A DNA stretch of 64,000 bases. Origin: Bacillota bacterium (GTDB lineage: Bacteria > Bacillota > Clostridia > Lachnospirales > Lachnospiraceae). Of this stretch, positions 50,671-59,493 are shown piece after piece. Both the position numbers and the translations under genes were made by a program. How positions within the stretch are numbered: position 1 is the stretch's first letter; each line of letters opens with the position of its first letter. The notes beneath the pieces are model-generated. The model was not told where the DNA came from. It worked only from the letters and a program-made list of their open reading frames with translations, and did not search any database. The stretch lies in NCBI GenBank assembly GCA_023411555.1, contig JAEYOQ010000001.1, positions 60,183 through 124,182 on the forward strand. Reading direction: 5' to 3'.

Positions 50671-52542
50671 GTGATTTCAATAAGGAACTATTTTACGGCA
50701 TTCATATTAATAGTTATGGTCTTTTTTATGTTCATGTTTGTGGGTGTATCCGCTAGCCTTCTGTCGGATACCTCCACAAACCTTATGGCTGAGGAGAAAG
50801 CAGGTCTCGGACAGGAGGCCACCCAGACGGTAGCGAATTTTGACCTGGATACTTATGTGGAAGGGATACCCACGACGTCTTCCCAACTCCTGAAGCAGAA
50901 GAAGAGAGCAGCTATTCTGTCGGGAGGACCTGAGGATGCAGATGCGGCTATCCTGACGGAATGGTGTATCTATAATAAGTACCTTTATAAAATCTATACT
51001 TCTTTGCCTGAGAAGGATGAGATTTCGGAATACGACATAATCTTATTTGGTGGCTATCCGATTACAGAGACTTCCTGCGACTTACTGTATGAGTATGCGA
51101 ATATGGGAATAACGATGATTTTTACCAGGCTTCCGGCTTACAGTGATCTCACCATGCAGAAGAAGCTGTCTGATTTTTTCGGGATTAGGACCTGTGTTCA
51201 GGAGGAGATTATTGCGGATGGGATCAAGATTTTCTCAGACTTCATGATTAACAAGGAGAGGATATATCAAAAGGGGGATTATTATGGAGAGGAAGATGAT
51301 ACGAAAGTCAATGTGCCATATTATTATCTGGAGGCAGGCTATGAGGTATATTCAGTTGGTTTGATTGAGAACCAGAGAGAGCTTGGAATTAAGGATGAGG
51401 AGCTGCCCCCCTTGTTGTGGAGAACAAAGACAGGAAACTCTTTTTTATTTGTGATTAATAGTGATATTTATGGCGGAGTAGCTTTACTCGGTGTATTGAA
51501 TGGGTTCATGTCTCGTGAAAGTGAGTGCTTTCTATATCCAATTGTTAATGCCCAGACGATTTCTTTGGTCAATTATCCTTATCTGTCTAAAGAGAATGAG
51601 GTGAGGATGCAAGAGCTTTACAGCCGGAGCTCGGAGGCTGTAGCTAGAGATCTTCTATGGCCAAATATTATTCAGATATTAATGAATTATGGAAATTCCT
51701 ATAGTTTTTTCATGTCACCTCAGCTTGATTATCTGGATGCCATCGGACCGAGAGGAGACTTTACCGATTTCTACCTACGAGAAATAAGGAAACTCCCTGG
51801 TGACATGGGCCTTTCCTTAGGTCAGGTGTCGTCTATGGGACTTATGGACATACTCTCAGAGGATGAGATTTTCTTTAAGCAATACCTGGAAAATTATGAA
51901 TTTACAGCTTTGTATACGGCGGATTTTAGCAGGGAGGAAGTAGAAGGCTGTCTGGATCATGAGATACTTAATAGCATCAGTCTTATTATGAGCGATTACC
52001 GGGCAGGTGATAAACTGATTGATTTTATCGGGGAGGATACCCTTTCAGTTAAGTTTAATATGGATGGCTATCGGCATGAAACGATGGATGACCTTAGGAT
52101 GGTTTGTATGGAGAACGCACTTGGCATGTGCAATACCAAGGTGGATATAAAGCGCGTAATCTTTCCGCAGGGTAGTATGGATGAGTGGAATTATTTAAGC
52201 CTGAGGTGGTCTAAGGGAGATACCTATTATAATGATTTTAGAATGCTTGATATGATATCCATCTATGAGCTGGAGAAGCGTGTCAGACGATTTATGACCT
52301 TGGATTTCACTTACCAGCTTGAGGAGAATAACCTGGATATATCAATCGATAACTTTGATGAGGAGGCTTATTTCATCCTTCGCATTGGCAGCAGAGGGAT
52401 TGCTGAAGTAGAGAATGGAACCATAGAGAAGATGGCGGAGGCTTCCTATATAGTGAAGGCTTTGGATTCCAAGGTACGTATTCGGCTGAGTCAAGAAAAT
52501 GTTCTTGAGAAACCAATGAATGGAAAGATAATTCCGTATTAA
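50671..52542 (+). CDS. DUF2194 protein, PelA-like exopolysaccharide processing protein
   Basis: This 623-residue protein starts with GTG. It has one N-terminal membrane anchor (about 8-30) with the rest outside the membrane. Residues 75-185 form a flavodoxin/GATase-like domain (A-A-I-L-S-G-G-P-E-D-A-D...I-I-L-F-G-G-Y-P). Residues 290-520 would correspond to the deacetylase-like barrel of PelA/DUF2194 proteins. The H-x3-H metal motif common in polysaccharide deacetylases is not found. The last ~90 residues look like a small beta-sandwich. Position between PelE and PelF fits PelA. Whether it still deacetylates is doubtful; it may be a binding or scaffold subunit. Confidence 0.7.
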   Translation: MISIRNYFTAFILIVMVFFMFMFVGVSASLLSDTSTNLMAEEKAGLGQEATQTVANFDLDTYVEGIPTTSSQLLKQKKRAAILSGGPEDADAAILTEWCIYNKYLYKIYTSLPEKDEISEYDIILFGGYPITETSCDLLYEYANMGITMIFTRLPAYSDLTMQKKLSDFFGIRTCVQEEIIADGIKIFSDFMINKERIYQKGDYYGEEDDTKVNVPYYYLEAGYEVYSVGLIENQRELGIKDEELPPLLWRTKTGNSFLFVINSDIYGGVALLGVLNGFMSRESECFLYPIVNAQTISLVNYPYLSKENEVRMQELYSRSSEAVARDLLWPNIIQILMNYGNSYSFFMSPQLDYLDAIGPRGDFTDFYLREIRKLPGDMGLSLGQVSSMGLMDILSEDEIFFKQYLENYEFTALYTADFSREEVEGCLDHEILNSISLIMSDYRAGDKLIDFIGEDTLSVKFNMDGYRHETMDDLRMVCMENALGMCNTKVDIKRVIFPQGSMDEWNYLSLRWSKGDTYYNDFRMLDMISIYELEKRVRRFMTLDFTYQLEENNLDISIDNFDEEAYFILRIGSRGIAEVENGTIEKMAEASYIVKALDSKVRIRLSQENVLEKPMNGKIIPY

Positions 52543-52575
52543 CCTGATTGAGAGATTAGATCTCTCTTCCAGGCA

Positions 52576-54072
52576 ATGAAGAAAGGCATGGTTATTAGCA
52601 TGAAGGTGTGTATGATAGCGGAAGGCTGCTATCCCTATGTGGTTGGGGGAGTGTCCAGCTGGATACATAGTATCATTCAATTATTTCCGAATATAGAGTT
52701 TCAGTTGATCGCAATTATTACAGACAGAAGCATAAGTGGTAAATTTGCTTATGAGCTACCCCGCAATCTGACCGAGGTTCATGAGGTATATTTACAGGAT
52801 GTGGATTGGGTTGGGAGGCATCAGAAGCGGAGAAACCGTGTGCGTCTGAAGAAGAACGAGGTGGATGCCCTTCGTGGTCTCATCTTTGGCGAGGATGTAG
52901 ATTGGGTAACGGTCTTTCACATATTTAACAGGAAGAATATCTCGATGAACCAAATACTGATGAGCCCGGAGTTTCTTGAGATTACTAAGAGCTACTATAC
53001 TCAATATTTTTCCGAAATTACCTTCTCGGATTTTTTATGGACACTGCGATCTATCTATTTACCGCTATTCTTCGCACTGAAATTCATGCCGCCCAAGGCG
53101 GATATCTATCATTGCGTATCAACAGGATATGCAGGTATGATCGGCAGTAAAGCCCTTACCATGTATCCGAATGCCAAATTATTAATCAGCGAGCATGGAA
53201 TCTACACCCGTGAGCGTGAGGAAGAAATCATCAAGGCAAAGTGGGTGCAGGGAATCTATAAGACCATATGGATAGAGCAATTTCGCAAGATGAGTAAGTG
53301 TGCTTATTATTTTGCGGACCTGGTAACCTCATTATTTGAGCAGGCAAGGTCTCTTCAGATTGAATTGGGCTGTCCTGTGGGGAAGACGATTGTCACACCT
53401 AACGGCATTCGAACGGATATCTTTGAGAATATTCCGGGGAAGGATCCGGAGGATCCCTTCATCAATGTTGGTGCGGTCATACGCATTGCACCGATTAAGG
53501 ATGTGAAAACGATGATTAATGCCTTCTATTATGCTCATCAGCAGCAGCCGAGACTGAAGCTATGGATCATGGGACCGGAGGAGGAGAATCCAGAGTATGC
53601 TAAGGATTGCCGCGACTTGGTGAGAGCTCTGCAAGCAGAGAATATTGTCTTTACAGGGAGAATTCGGACAATTGATTACATAGGAAGGATGGATATGACG
53701 TTACTTACCAGCATCAGTGAAGGACAACCCCTTACCATTCTGGAGAGCTTTGCAGCTAAGAAGCCCTGTATTGCAACGAATGTTGGCAATTGTGCAGGCT
53801 TAATAAATGGTGAGAATGATTCCTTCAAGGAGGCAGGGATTGTTGTACCGGTTATGAACATCGCGGAGATTTCCAACGCGATTGTAAAACTAGCGAATAA
53901 TCCGGTACTTGCCAGACAGATGGGGCTAAATGGATATCGACGTCTTATGCATAAGTATAGGAGCGTCTATATGGAAGAGGCCTATCGAAAAATCTATGAA
54001 ACACTGTCACAGCTAAACGAAGCTGCTTCTACGAAGGAGCTATTTGATCCTTCGGTAACAAAGGGACTGTAG
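52576..54072 (+). CDS. pelF: PelF, GT4-family glycosyltransferase
   Basis: This soluble glycosyltransferase of up to 498 residues polymerises the Pel-type chain from UDP-sugar. The hallmark start is M-K-V-C-M-I-A-E-G-C-Y-P-Y-V-V-G-G-V-S-S. The GT4 E-x7-E motif is in S-E-G-Q-P-L-T-I-L-E near residue 385. The conserved PelF start corresponds to the ATG at 52600. The in-frame ATGs at 52576 and 52588 are upstream alternatives, and none has a strong ribosome binding site. It is followed by pelG 24 bases downstream. Confidence 0.93.
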   Translation: MKKGMVISMKVCMIAEGCYPYVVGGVSSWIHSIIQLFPNIEFQLIAIITDRSISGKFAYELPRNLTEVHEVYLQDVDWVGRHQKRRNRVRLKKNEVDALRGLIFGEDVDWVTVFHIFNRKNISMNQILMSPEFLEITKSYYTQYFSEITFSDFLWTLRSIYLPLFFALKFMPPKADIYHCVSTGYAGMIGSKALTMYPNAKLLISEHGIYTREREEEIIKAKWVQGIYKTIWIEQFRKMSKCAYYFADLVTSLFEQARSLQIELGCPVGKTIVTPNGIRTDIFENIPGKDPEDPFINVGAVIRIAPIKDVKTMINAFYYAHQQQPRLKLWIMGPEEENPEYAKDCRDLVRALQAENIVFTGRIRTIDYIGRMDMTLLTSISEGQPLTILESFAAKKPCIATNVGNCAGLINGENDSFKEAGIVVPVMNIAEISNAIVKLANNPVLARQMGLNGYRRLMHKYRSVYMEEAYRKIYETLSQLNEAASTKELFDPSVTKGL

Positions 54073-54096
54073 TAGATTATAAAAGGGGAAATAAAG

Positions 54097-55569
54097 ATGG
54101 CTGGAATCGGAATTCAATTAAATAAGATCTTTGGGAAGCATACGGTTACAACATCAATTTATGGGATTGGCTACAGCTTCATTTATACCATAGCGCCAAT
54201 GCTGGTTGTTATGGGCTGTCTTTTGGCGATGTATGAGGTACTGGGGTTTGATCTTGTGGGCTATCAGGATCGGGAACTCTTTTCCTGCAGTCTACTGTAC
54301 ATATTTATATTCTCTCTGCTTACCTCCTCACCCTTTAACTCAGTGCTATCAAAATTTCAGACGGATAAGATTTATGAACAGCGGTATGAGGATATCAGGC
54401 CATGTATTTATGTCGGTACGATTACTAATCTAACTTTTTCCTCGATGCTTGCGGTACCCTTCTATGTTTATGAGCTAGTAGTTGGCCAGGTTCCTGCATA
54501 TTACGTCTTTACGACATATATGGGCTTTTTGGGGCTGACGCTGACCTTTTCTACGATGGTATACAATTCTATCCTAAAGCAGTATAAAAAGATTTCCTTA
54601 TATTTTGTCTGCTCCATGATACTTTCCTTTTTTTTAGCCTTAATATTTCGTTATTTCCTGGGTTTTTCTATAACCTACAGTATGCTACTTGCCTTAACGA
54701 TTGGTTTTTTGCTAATTGCATCCTTGGAGCTCTCCAATGTCCTGCGCTATTTTCCTAAAAACAGCCATAACTATCGTGAGGTGCTACATTATTACAGAAT
54801 TTATTGGAAGCTGATTGGCTCCAACTTCTTATATACCTTAGGCTTGTTTATCCATAACTTTGTATTCTGGATGCAGCCCTGGCATCTGGTGGTACGTAAC
54901 ACCTATGTCTGTAACCAGCCCTATGATATGGCTTCCTGCCTGGCAATGTTTTCGAATATCTCCGCAAGTGTATTGTTTATATCCAGGGTGGAGATGCATT
55001 TTCACGAACGTTATCAGGATTATACACAAGCGGTCATAGGCGGAAAGCTGGACAGCATTGAGGAGGCGAAAAAGCGAATGTTTCGTGGACTTTCCTCCCA
55101 GCTATTCTCCCTTGTACATATTCAGTTCATTGTCACGGTTATTATCTATCTAATTGCTGTAGTTACTCTTCCAATTATGGGGTTTTCAGGAATGATAATG
55201 GAGATCTATCCCCAACTGGCAGTGGGCTATTTTATATCCTACCTGATGTATTCCGAGCTATTGTTCTTATATTACTTTGATGATTTGACTGGTGCAATAA
55301 CGAACGGTTTGATCTATGCAGGAGTGGCGCTCATTGGTTCTATCGTAGCTAGCCGCCTCCCTGTCATATGGTATGGGATTGGCTTTACAGCCGCTTCCTT
55401 TTTGGCCTTCACTTATTCTTATTTTAGACTGAGGTGGATTGAGAAAAATCTGGATAGCCACATATTCTGTCGGGGAACGCTCTTAAAGCAGGTCCCTGCG
55501 GACATGCCACCCAGTGATGTATACAATGTATATAAAAACAAAACCGTTTACCGTGCTGAACTGAGATAG
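54097..55569 (+). CDS. pelG: PelG, polysaccharide transporter of the MOP superfamily
   Basis: This 490-residue inner-membrane protein has about 12 transmembrane helices. It begins M-A-G-I-G-I-Q-L-N-K-I-F, the usual PelG start. Charged loops (Y-E-Q-R-Y-E-D-I-R near 92, and F-H-E-R-Y-Q-D-Y near 306) are typical. PelG moves the growing polymer across the membrane with PelD, PelE and PelF. In a Gram-positive cell no PelB or PelC is needed, and none is present. Confidence 0.93.
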   Translation: MAGIGIQLNKIFGKHTVTTSIYGIGYSFIYTIAPMLVVMGCLLAMYEVLGFDLVGYQDRELFSCSLLYIFIFSLLTSSPFNSVLSKFQTDKIYEQRYEDIRPCIYVGTITNLTFSSMLAVPFYVYELVVGQVPAYYVFTTYMGFLGLTLTFSTMVYNSILKQYKKISLYFVCSMILSFFLALIFRYFLGFSITYSMLLALTIGFLLIASLELSNVLRYFPKNSHNYREVLHYYRIYWKLIGSNFLYTLGLFIHNFVFWMQPWHLVVRNTYVCNQPYDMASCLAMFSNISASVLFISRVEMHFHERYQDYTQAVIGGKLDSIEEAKKRMFRGLSSQLFSLVHIQFIVTVIIYLIAVVTLPIMGFSGMIMEIYPQLAVGYFISYLMYSELLFLYYFDDLTGAITNGLIYAGVALIGSIVASRLPVIWYGIGFTAASFLAFTYSYFRLRWIEKNLDSHIFCRGTLLKQVPADMPPSDVYNVYKNKTVYRAELR

Positions 55570-55586
55570 ATTAGGAGGGGTGAGAT

Positions 55587-55979
55587 ATGTCACTAATGCT
55601 TCGTTGCTTAATATGTATCACAGGTATAGTACTGATATTTATGGCCAGAAAGGCTAGCATTGTACGAAAAATGACCGAGAGGCAAAGCTTATTCTGGATC
55701 ATGGGCGGGGTGATTATTATTCTGTTCGGTGTGATTCCCCAGCTGGTATTTTTTATTTCAGACCTGTTCTCTGTTGATTATCCGCCATCGATTATCTTTG
55801 CCATAGCGATTATACTCGCCACTTATGGGATATTTAACTGTTATAAGACAAACGCTGAGCTTACCGCCAGGGTACAGGAGCTTGCTATGCAGGTATCTCT
55901 GCTAAATGAAGAGAATAATCATTTGAAGGAGCTGTTGGAGGAGGATAACCTACCCCTTAGTAAGAAAATTAGCGGGTAA
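55587..55979 (+). CDS. DUF2304 membrane protein
   Basis: This 130-residue protein has three short membrane helices (about 3-20, 33-57, 64-85), then a coiled-coil tail (V-Q-E-L-A-M-Q-V-S-L-L-N-E-E-N). DUF2304 proteins commonly pair with a polyprenyl-phosphate GT2 such as the one at 57302-58045. They are probably membrane partners in making or flipping lipid-linked sugars. AGGAGGGG precedes the ATG. It opens the second glycosyltransferase module. Confidence 0.85.
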   Translation: MSLMLRCLICITGIVLIFMARKASIVRKMTERQSLFWIMGGVIIILFGVIPQLVFFISDLFSVDYPPSIIFAIAIILATYGIFNCYKTNAELTARVQELAMQVSLLNEENNHLKELLEEDNLPLSKKISG

Positions 55980-56006
55980 GTGTGAAAATAAAAGCAATTT
56001 TCACAC
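55980..56006 (+). other. intercistronic hairpin after the DUF2304 gene
   Basis: GTGTGAAAAT (55980-55989) pairs perfectly with ATTTTCACAC (55997-56006) around a 7-base loop, directly after the stop codon. No T-run follows, so it may be a processing or partial termination signal between the Pel core and the next module. Confidence 0.5.
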
Positions 56007-56078
56007 GGGAAGAAGCTGCGAAGTTTGCCCATTGGAGCAAATTCCTTGTACTTCCGGTATATAAAACGGAGAATTAGC

Positions 56079-57305
56079 ATGAAAAAAAAGTTATTGTTTG
56101 TAATTAATACCATGGGCAGGGCCGGTGCTGAGACAGCATTGATCGGACTCTTAAAAGAGCTAATTGCAAGAGATCAATATGAGATATCCCTATACACCAT
56201 AATACCCTGCGGAGAATTATTCGACCGTGTACCCAAGGGAGTACATATATTGAATAAGCACATTAATAAGGGCTCTGTGTTATCTACATCCGGTCACCTA
56301 CGGATTGTGAGAGAGGTTATCTACTCGTTCTTTTATCATCTGACCGGTTTGCGAATGCTTGGCTATCTGATCAGTAATATCAGGGAGCAAAATACCTCAG
56401 GCAGAAGGGTGCAGTATGACAAGCTACTGTGGAGATTGCTGGCTAGTGGGCGTGGGGGACAGGAGGAAACCTATGACCTCGCGGTAGCATTCATCGAGGG
56501 AGCCTCTACTTATTATCTGGCCGATAAGGTCAAAGCAAGACATAAAGCAGCCTTTATCCATATAGATTATCAAAAGGCCGGTTATACACCGCTGATGGAC
56601 CGGGATTGCTATCAGAAGATGGACCGGATCTTTGTCGTTTCGAACGAAGTGGGAGATAAATTTGTAAGTGTATATCCGCAGTATAAGGATAAGGTAAAGA
56701 TATTCCATAACCTGTTAGATAAAGAGGATATTCGAAGGAAGGCGGAAGCAGGAACCGGATTTATCGACCAATTTGATGGGATCCGCCTATTGACGGTTGG
56801 CCGCTTGCATTATCAGAAGGGTTATGATATTGCAATTCAAGCTTTTGCTAAGGTGCGGAGTGATGGTTACAACGTGCGCTGGTATGTGATTGGAGAAGGC
56901 TTGGAACGAGCCAATCTGGAAAAGCTAATAAAAAAGTATGAGGTTGAGGATTCCTTTATTTTGATGGGGGTTAGGGATAATCCTTACCCCTATATGAAGC
57001 AGGCAGATATCTATGTCCATGCTACTCGATTCGAGGGAAAAAGTATAGCAATAGAGGAAGCACAGATCCTGGGAAAAGCGATCGTCGCATCGGATTGTAC
57101 CGGCAATAGGGAGCAGATTATCTCTGGGTATGATGGATGCCTACTCCCGTTGGAGGTAGAGGAGTTAGCAATTGGATTGGAGAGTTTGATCAATAATCCA
57201 GGTTTACGGAAGGAGTATGAGAAGCATACACAGGAGAAACAGCTGGAGTATCCGGAGGAACTGGAGGGTATGCTGTCCATGCTGGATGAGGAAGGAGCGT
57301 TATGA
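56079..57305 (+). CDS. GT4-family glycosyltransferase
   Basis: This 408-residue cytoplasmic glycosyltransferase of GT-B fold starts at ATG 56079 (GGAG 8 bases upstream). The N-terminus is F-V-I-N-T-M-G-R-A-G-A-E, a typical acceptor-side glycine motif. In the donor domain, V-G-R-L-H-Y-Q-K-G-Y is near 245, and R-F-E-G-K-S-I-A-I-E-E-A is the E-x7-E region near 325. It overlaps the next gene by four bases (ATGA). It adds an unknown sugar to a glycan. Confidence 0.9.
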   Translation: MKKKLLFVINTMGRAGAETALIGLLKELIARDQYEISLYTIIPCGELFDRVPKGVHILNKHINKGSVLSTSGHLRIVREVIYSFFYHLTGLRMLGYLISNIREQNTSGRRVQYDKLLWRLLASGRGGQEETYDLAVAFIEGASTYYLADKVKARHKAAFIHIDYQKAGYTPLMDRDCYQKMDRIFVVSNEVGDKFVSVYPQYKDKVKIFHNLLDKEDIRRKAEAGTGFIDQFDGIRLLTVGRLHYQKGYDIAIQAFAKVRSDGYNVRWYVIGEGLERANLEKLIKKYEVEDSFILMGVRDNPYPYMKQADIYVHATRFEGKSIAIEEAQILGKAIVASDCTGNREQIISGYDGCLLPLEVEELAIGLESLINNPGLRKEYEKHTQEKQLEYPEELEGMLSMLDEEGAL

Positions 57306-58045
57306 ATAAGGTATTAATTCTAATTCCTGCATTTAATGAAGAAGAGAATATGGAAGCATTCTTTGACAAGCTCTGCAAGCCTGAGATTAGAAGCTTTGCA
57401 GATATCTTAGTGGTTAATGACGCTTCTAGGGATCGAACAGGGCTGATTGCAAAAAAATACCCGGTAAACGTGGTTACTCATGTATTTAATCTGGGCTATG
57501 GCTCTGCCCTACAGGTAGGCTACAAATATGCTGTTCGACGTGGATATGATTACGTCATACAGCTGGATGCAGACGGCCAGCATAACATATCCAACATACT
57601 TCATATTTATCAGTGTCTATCGGTGCCGGATTCAGAAGGAAGGTTACCGGATATTGTAATAGGTTCACGGTTTGTGGAGGGAAGTAGCTCCTTTCGCATA
57701 TCCTTTATTAAAAAATGGTCCATTGCTTTATTCTCTTGGATGATCCGGAGGGCTACAGGCCAGGTTATTACCGATCCAACCTCTGGCTTACAGGGCCTAA
57801 GTAAAAGGGCCTTTACCTATTATTCTAATTTTGGTAATTTCGATTACTATTATCCGGATGCGAATATGATCATACAGATGCTCTTACTGGGGTTTCGTGT
57901 CGTGGAGACATCATCTGTCATGCATGAGAGAACAGCAGGGGTCAGTATGCATACCGGACTGCTTAAGCAGGTGACCTATATGTTGATCATGCCGTTAAGC
58001 ATATGGTCTGTTGTAGTTCGAGTAAAAAAAGGCCTGCAGAGATAA
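57302..58045 (+). CDS. GT2 glycosyltransferase, polyprenyl-phosphate type
   Basis: This 247-residue enzyme is like dolichyl-phosphate-mannose synthase: I-P-A-F-N-E-E at the start, V-N-D-A-S-R-D near 38, L-D-A-D-G-Q-H near 92, and D-P-T-S-G-L-Q near 159. There is no long C-terminal membrane domain; the DUF2304 protein upstream is the likely membrane partner. It is translationally coupled to the GT4 gene. It probably makes a polyprenyl-phosphate-linked sugar used outside the membrane by the polytopic protein at 61460-63814. Confidence 0.9.
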   Translation: MNKVLILIPAFNEEENMEAFFDKLCKPEIRSFADILVVNDASRDRTGLIAKKYPVNVVTHVFNLGYGSALQVGYKYAVRRGYDYVIQLDADGQHNISNILHIYQCLSVPDSEGRLPDIVIGSRFVEGSSSFRISFIKKWSIALFSWMIRRATGQVITDPTSGLQGLSKRAFTYYSNFGNFDYYYPDANMIIQMLLLGFRVVETSSVMHERTAGVSMHTGLLKQVTYMLIMPLSIWSVVVRVKKGLQR

Positions 58046-58073
58046 GAAGAGCAGAGCTTGGAAAGGAACTATT

Positions 58074-59459
58074 ATGCCAGGAAACGGTAGAATAAAGAAA
58101 ATAAAGTGGATACCTCTTCCGAGAACAGAGAAGGCTGAATCACTGAGTAATCCTTACTCCGGCCTATATTCTATTTATCATTTTTATGCCGATAGTGAGC
58201 TACTACAGCTTGAGCCGGAGGAGGTGTTGATTGAAGATATTGTTGTTAATCCGGCTGAGCAGCTTTGTCTTATAGAAATCAATTTGCTTCCCTTTAGTGA
58301 GCTTCCGATATCGGAGGGTGCCTTACAGATCATTAGGCGAATCCTTTTGCATTTTACTGCCCAGGGTAAGCAAATGATACTGCGCTTTTTATATGACTGG
58401 GAGGGGAAAGGGATATTGAATGAGCCACAGGACATAGAAATCATTCTAGGTCATATGAGACAGCTATCCCCGCTTTTGGTGGAGTATACCCAGAGTATTT
58501 ATATTCTTCAGGGACTTTTTATTGGCAGCTGGGGTGAAATGCATAATTCTCGCTATCTTGGTGAGCGGCAGATGGTCCGTCTGGCAAATCAAATATATGA
58601 ATGTACCGGAGACCATACACAGATTGCCCTGCGATGCCCGAGCTTCTGGCGCATGATATTCCAGACAACGTTGCCCTTGGAGGAGGATGTAGCCTTTACA
58701 AATATCCGTAAAGCAAGATTCTCCCTCTTTAACGACGGAATTATGGCTTCTGATACAGATTATGGTACCTACGGAAGTATAAATGCCAAGGACTCGAAGT
58801 CTTATAGTGACAAGTGGGTACGTGGGGAGGAGCTGGAATTTCAGAATAAGCTGTGCAGGTATGTTTCCAATGGTGGTGAAGTAATCAATGATAATCCCTA
58901 CAATGATGCATCATTGGCTATAGAGACACTGAAGGAGATGAGGATATCCTATTTGCACTGGAAGTACGATGAGCTGGTACTGAACAAATGGAAAGCCAGC
59001 AGGTCCGGTATATCGAATGCTTTGTGGAAGAATAAGTCGGCCTACGAGTATATCGTGGCGCATTTGGGATACCGGTTTACCATAGAAAGTATGAGTCTGT
59101 CCTTTATTGCCCATAAGGACGGTGCTCTGAAGGTAATATTAAGAATTCGTAATCAGGGCTTTGCTCCCTGCTATCATCGCTTTCAAGTTAAATTTGCTAT
59201 CCGTTCGGCTTCATATTCGGAGTCATATGAGTACGATGTGGATGCAGATACCAGTAAGTGGATGCCACAGGAGAGAATTGAATTAGAGGCTTACCTTCCA
59301 ACCGAAAAGCTAAGCGAAAGTAAATATATTCTGTGCTTTGGCATCTACGATCCCCGGTCACAGAAGCCGATTCAAGTCGCCAATACTTTCTCTGGGGCAG
59401 ATCATAGGGGCATGTATTCTCTTGGGTATCTGTCGCTGGTCTTACGGAGAAGGAAATAG
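58074..59459 (+). CDS. DUF4874/DUF4832 glycoside hydrolase-like protein
   Basis: This 461-residue protein has no signal peptide. The N-terminal DUF4874-type barrel (about 25-190) contains I-E-I-N-L-L-P-F and L-R-F-L-Y-D-W-E-G-K-G. The W-G-E-M-H motif near residue 152 contains a candidate catalytic Glu. The C-terminal DUF4832 domain (about 195-460) has N-Q-G-F-A-P and K-W-M-P-Q-E and ends G-M-Y-S-L-G-Y-L. Family members are found in polysaccharide loci and are thought to act on glycans. AAAGGA precedes the ATG. It is a distant relative of the proteins at 1298-2551 and 3964-5061, 55 kb away. Confidence 0.82.
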   Translation: MPGNGRIKKIKWIPLPRTEKAESLSNPYSGLYSIYHFYADSELLQLEPEEVLIEDIVVNPAEQLCLIEINLLPFSELPISEGALQIIRRILLHFTAQGKQMILRFLYDWEGKGILNEPQDIEIILGHMRQLSPLLVEYTQSIYILQGLFIGSWGEMHNSRYLGERQMVRLANQIYECTGDHTQIALRCPSFWRMIFQTTLPLEEDVAFTNIRKARFSLFNDGIMASDTDYGTYGSINAKDSKSYSDKWVRGEELEFQNKLCRYVSNGGEVINDNPYNDASLAIETLKEMRISYLHWKYDELVLNKWKASRSGISNALWKNKSAYEYIVAHLGYRFTIESMSLSFIAHKDGALKVILRIRNQGFAPCYHRFQVKFAIRSASYSESYEYDVDADTSKWMPQERIELEAYLPTEKLSESKYILCFGIYDPRSQKPIQVANTFSGADHRGMYSLGYLSLVLRRRK

Positions 59460-59493
59460 GAGATTCAGTCTGAGAGGAAAGGCAGGGATAGTA

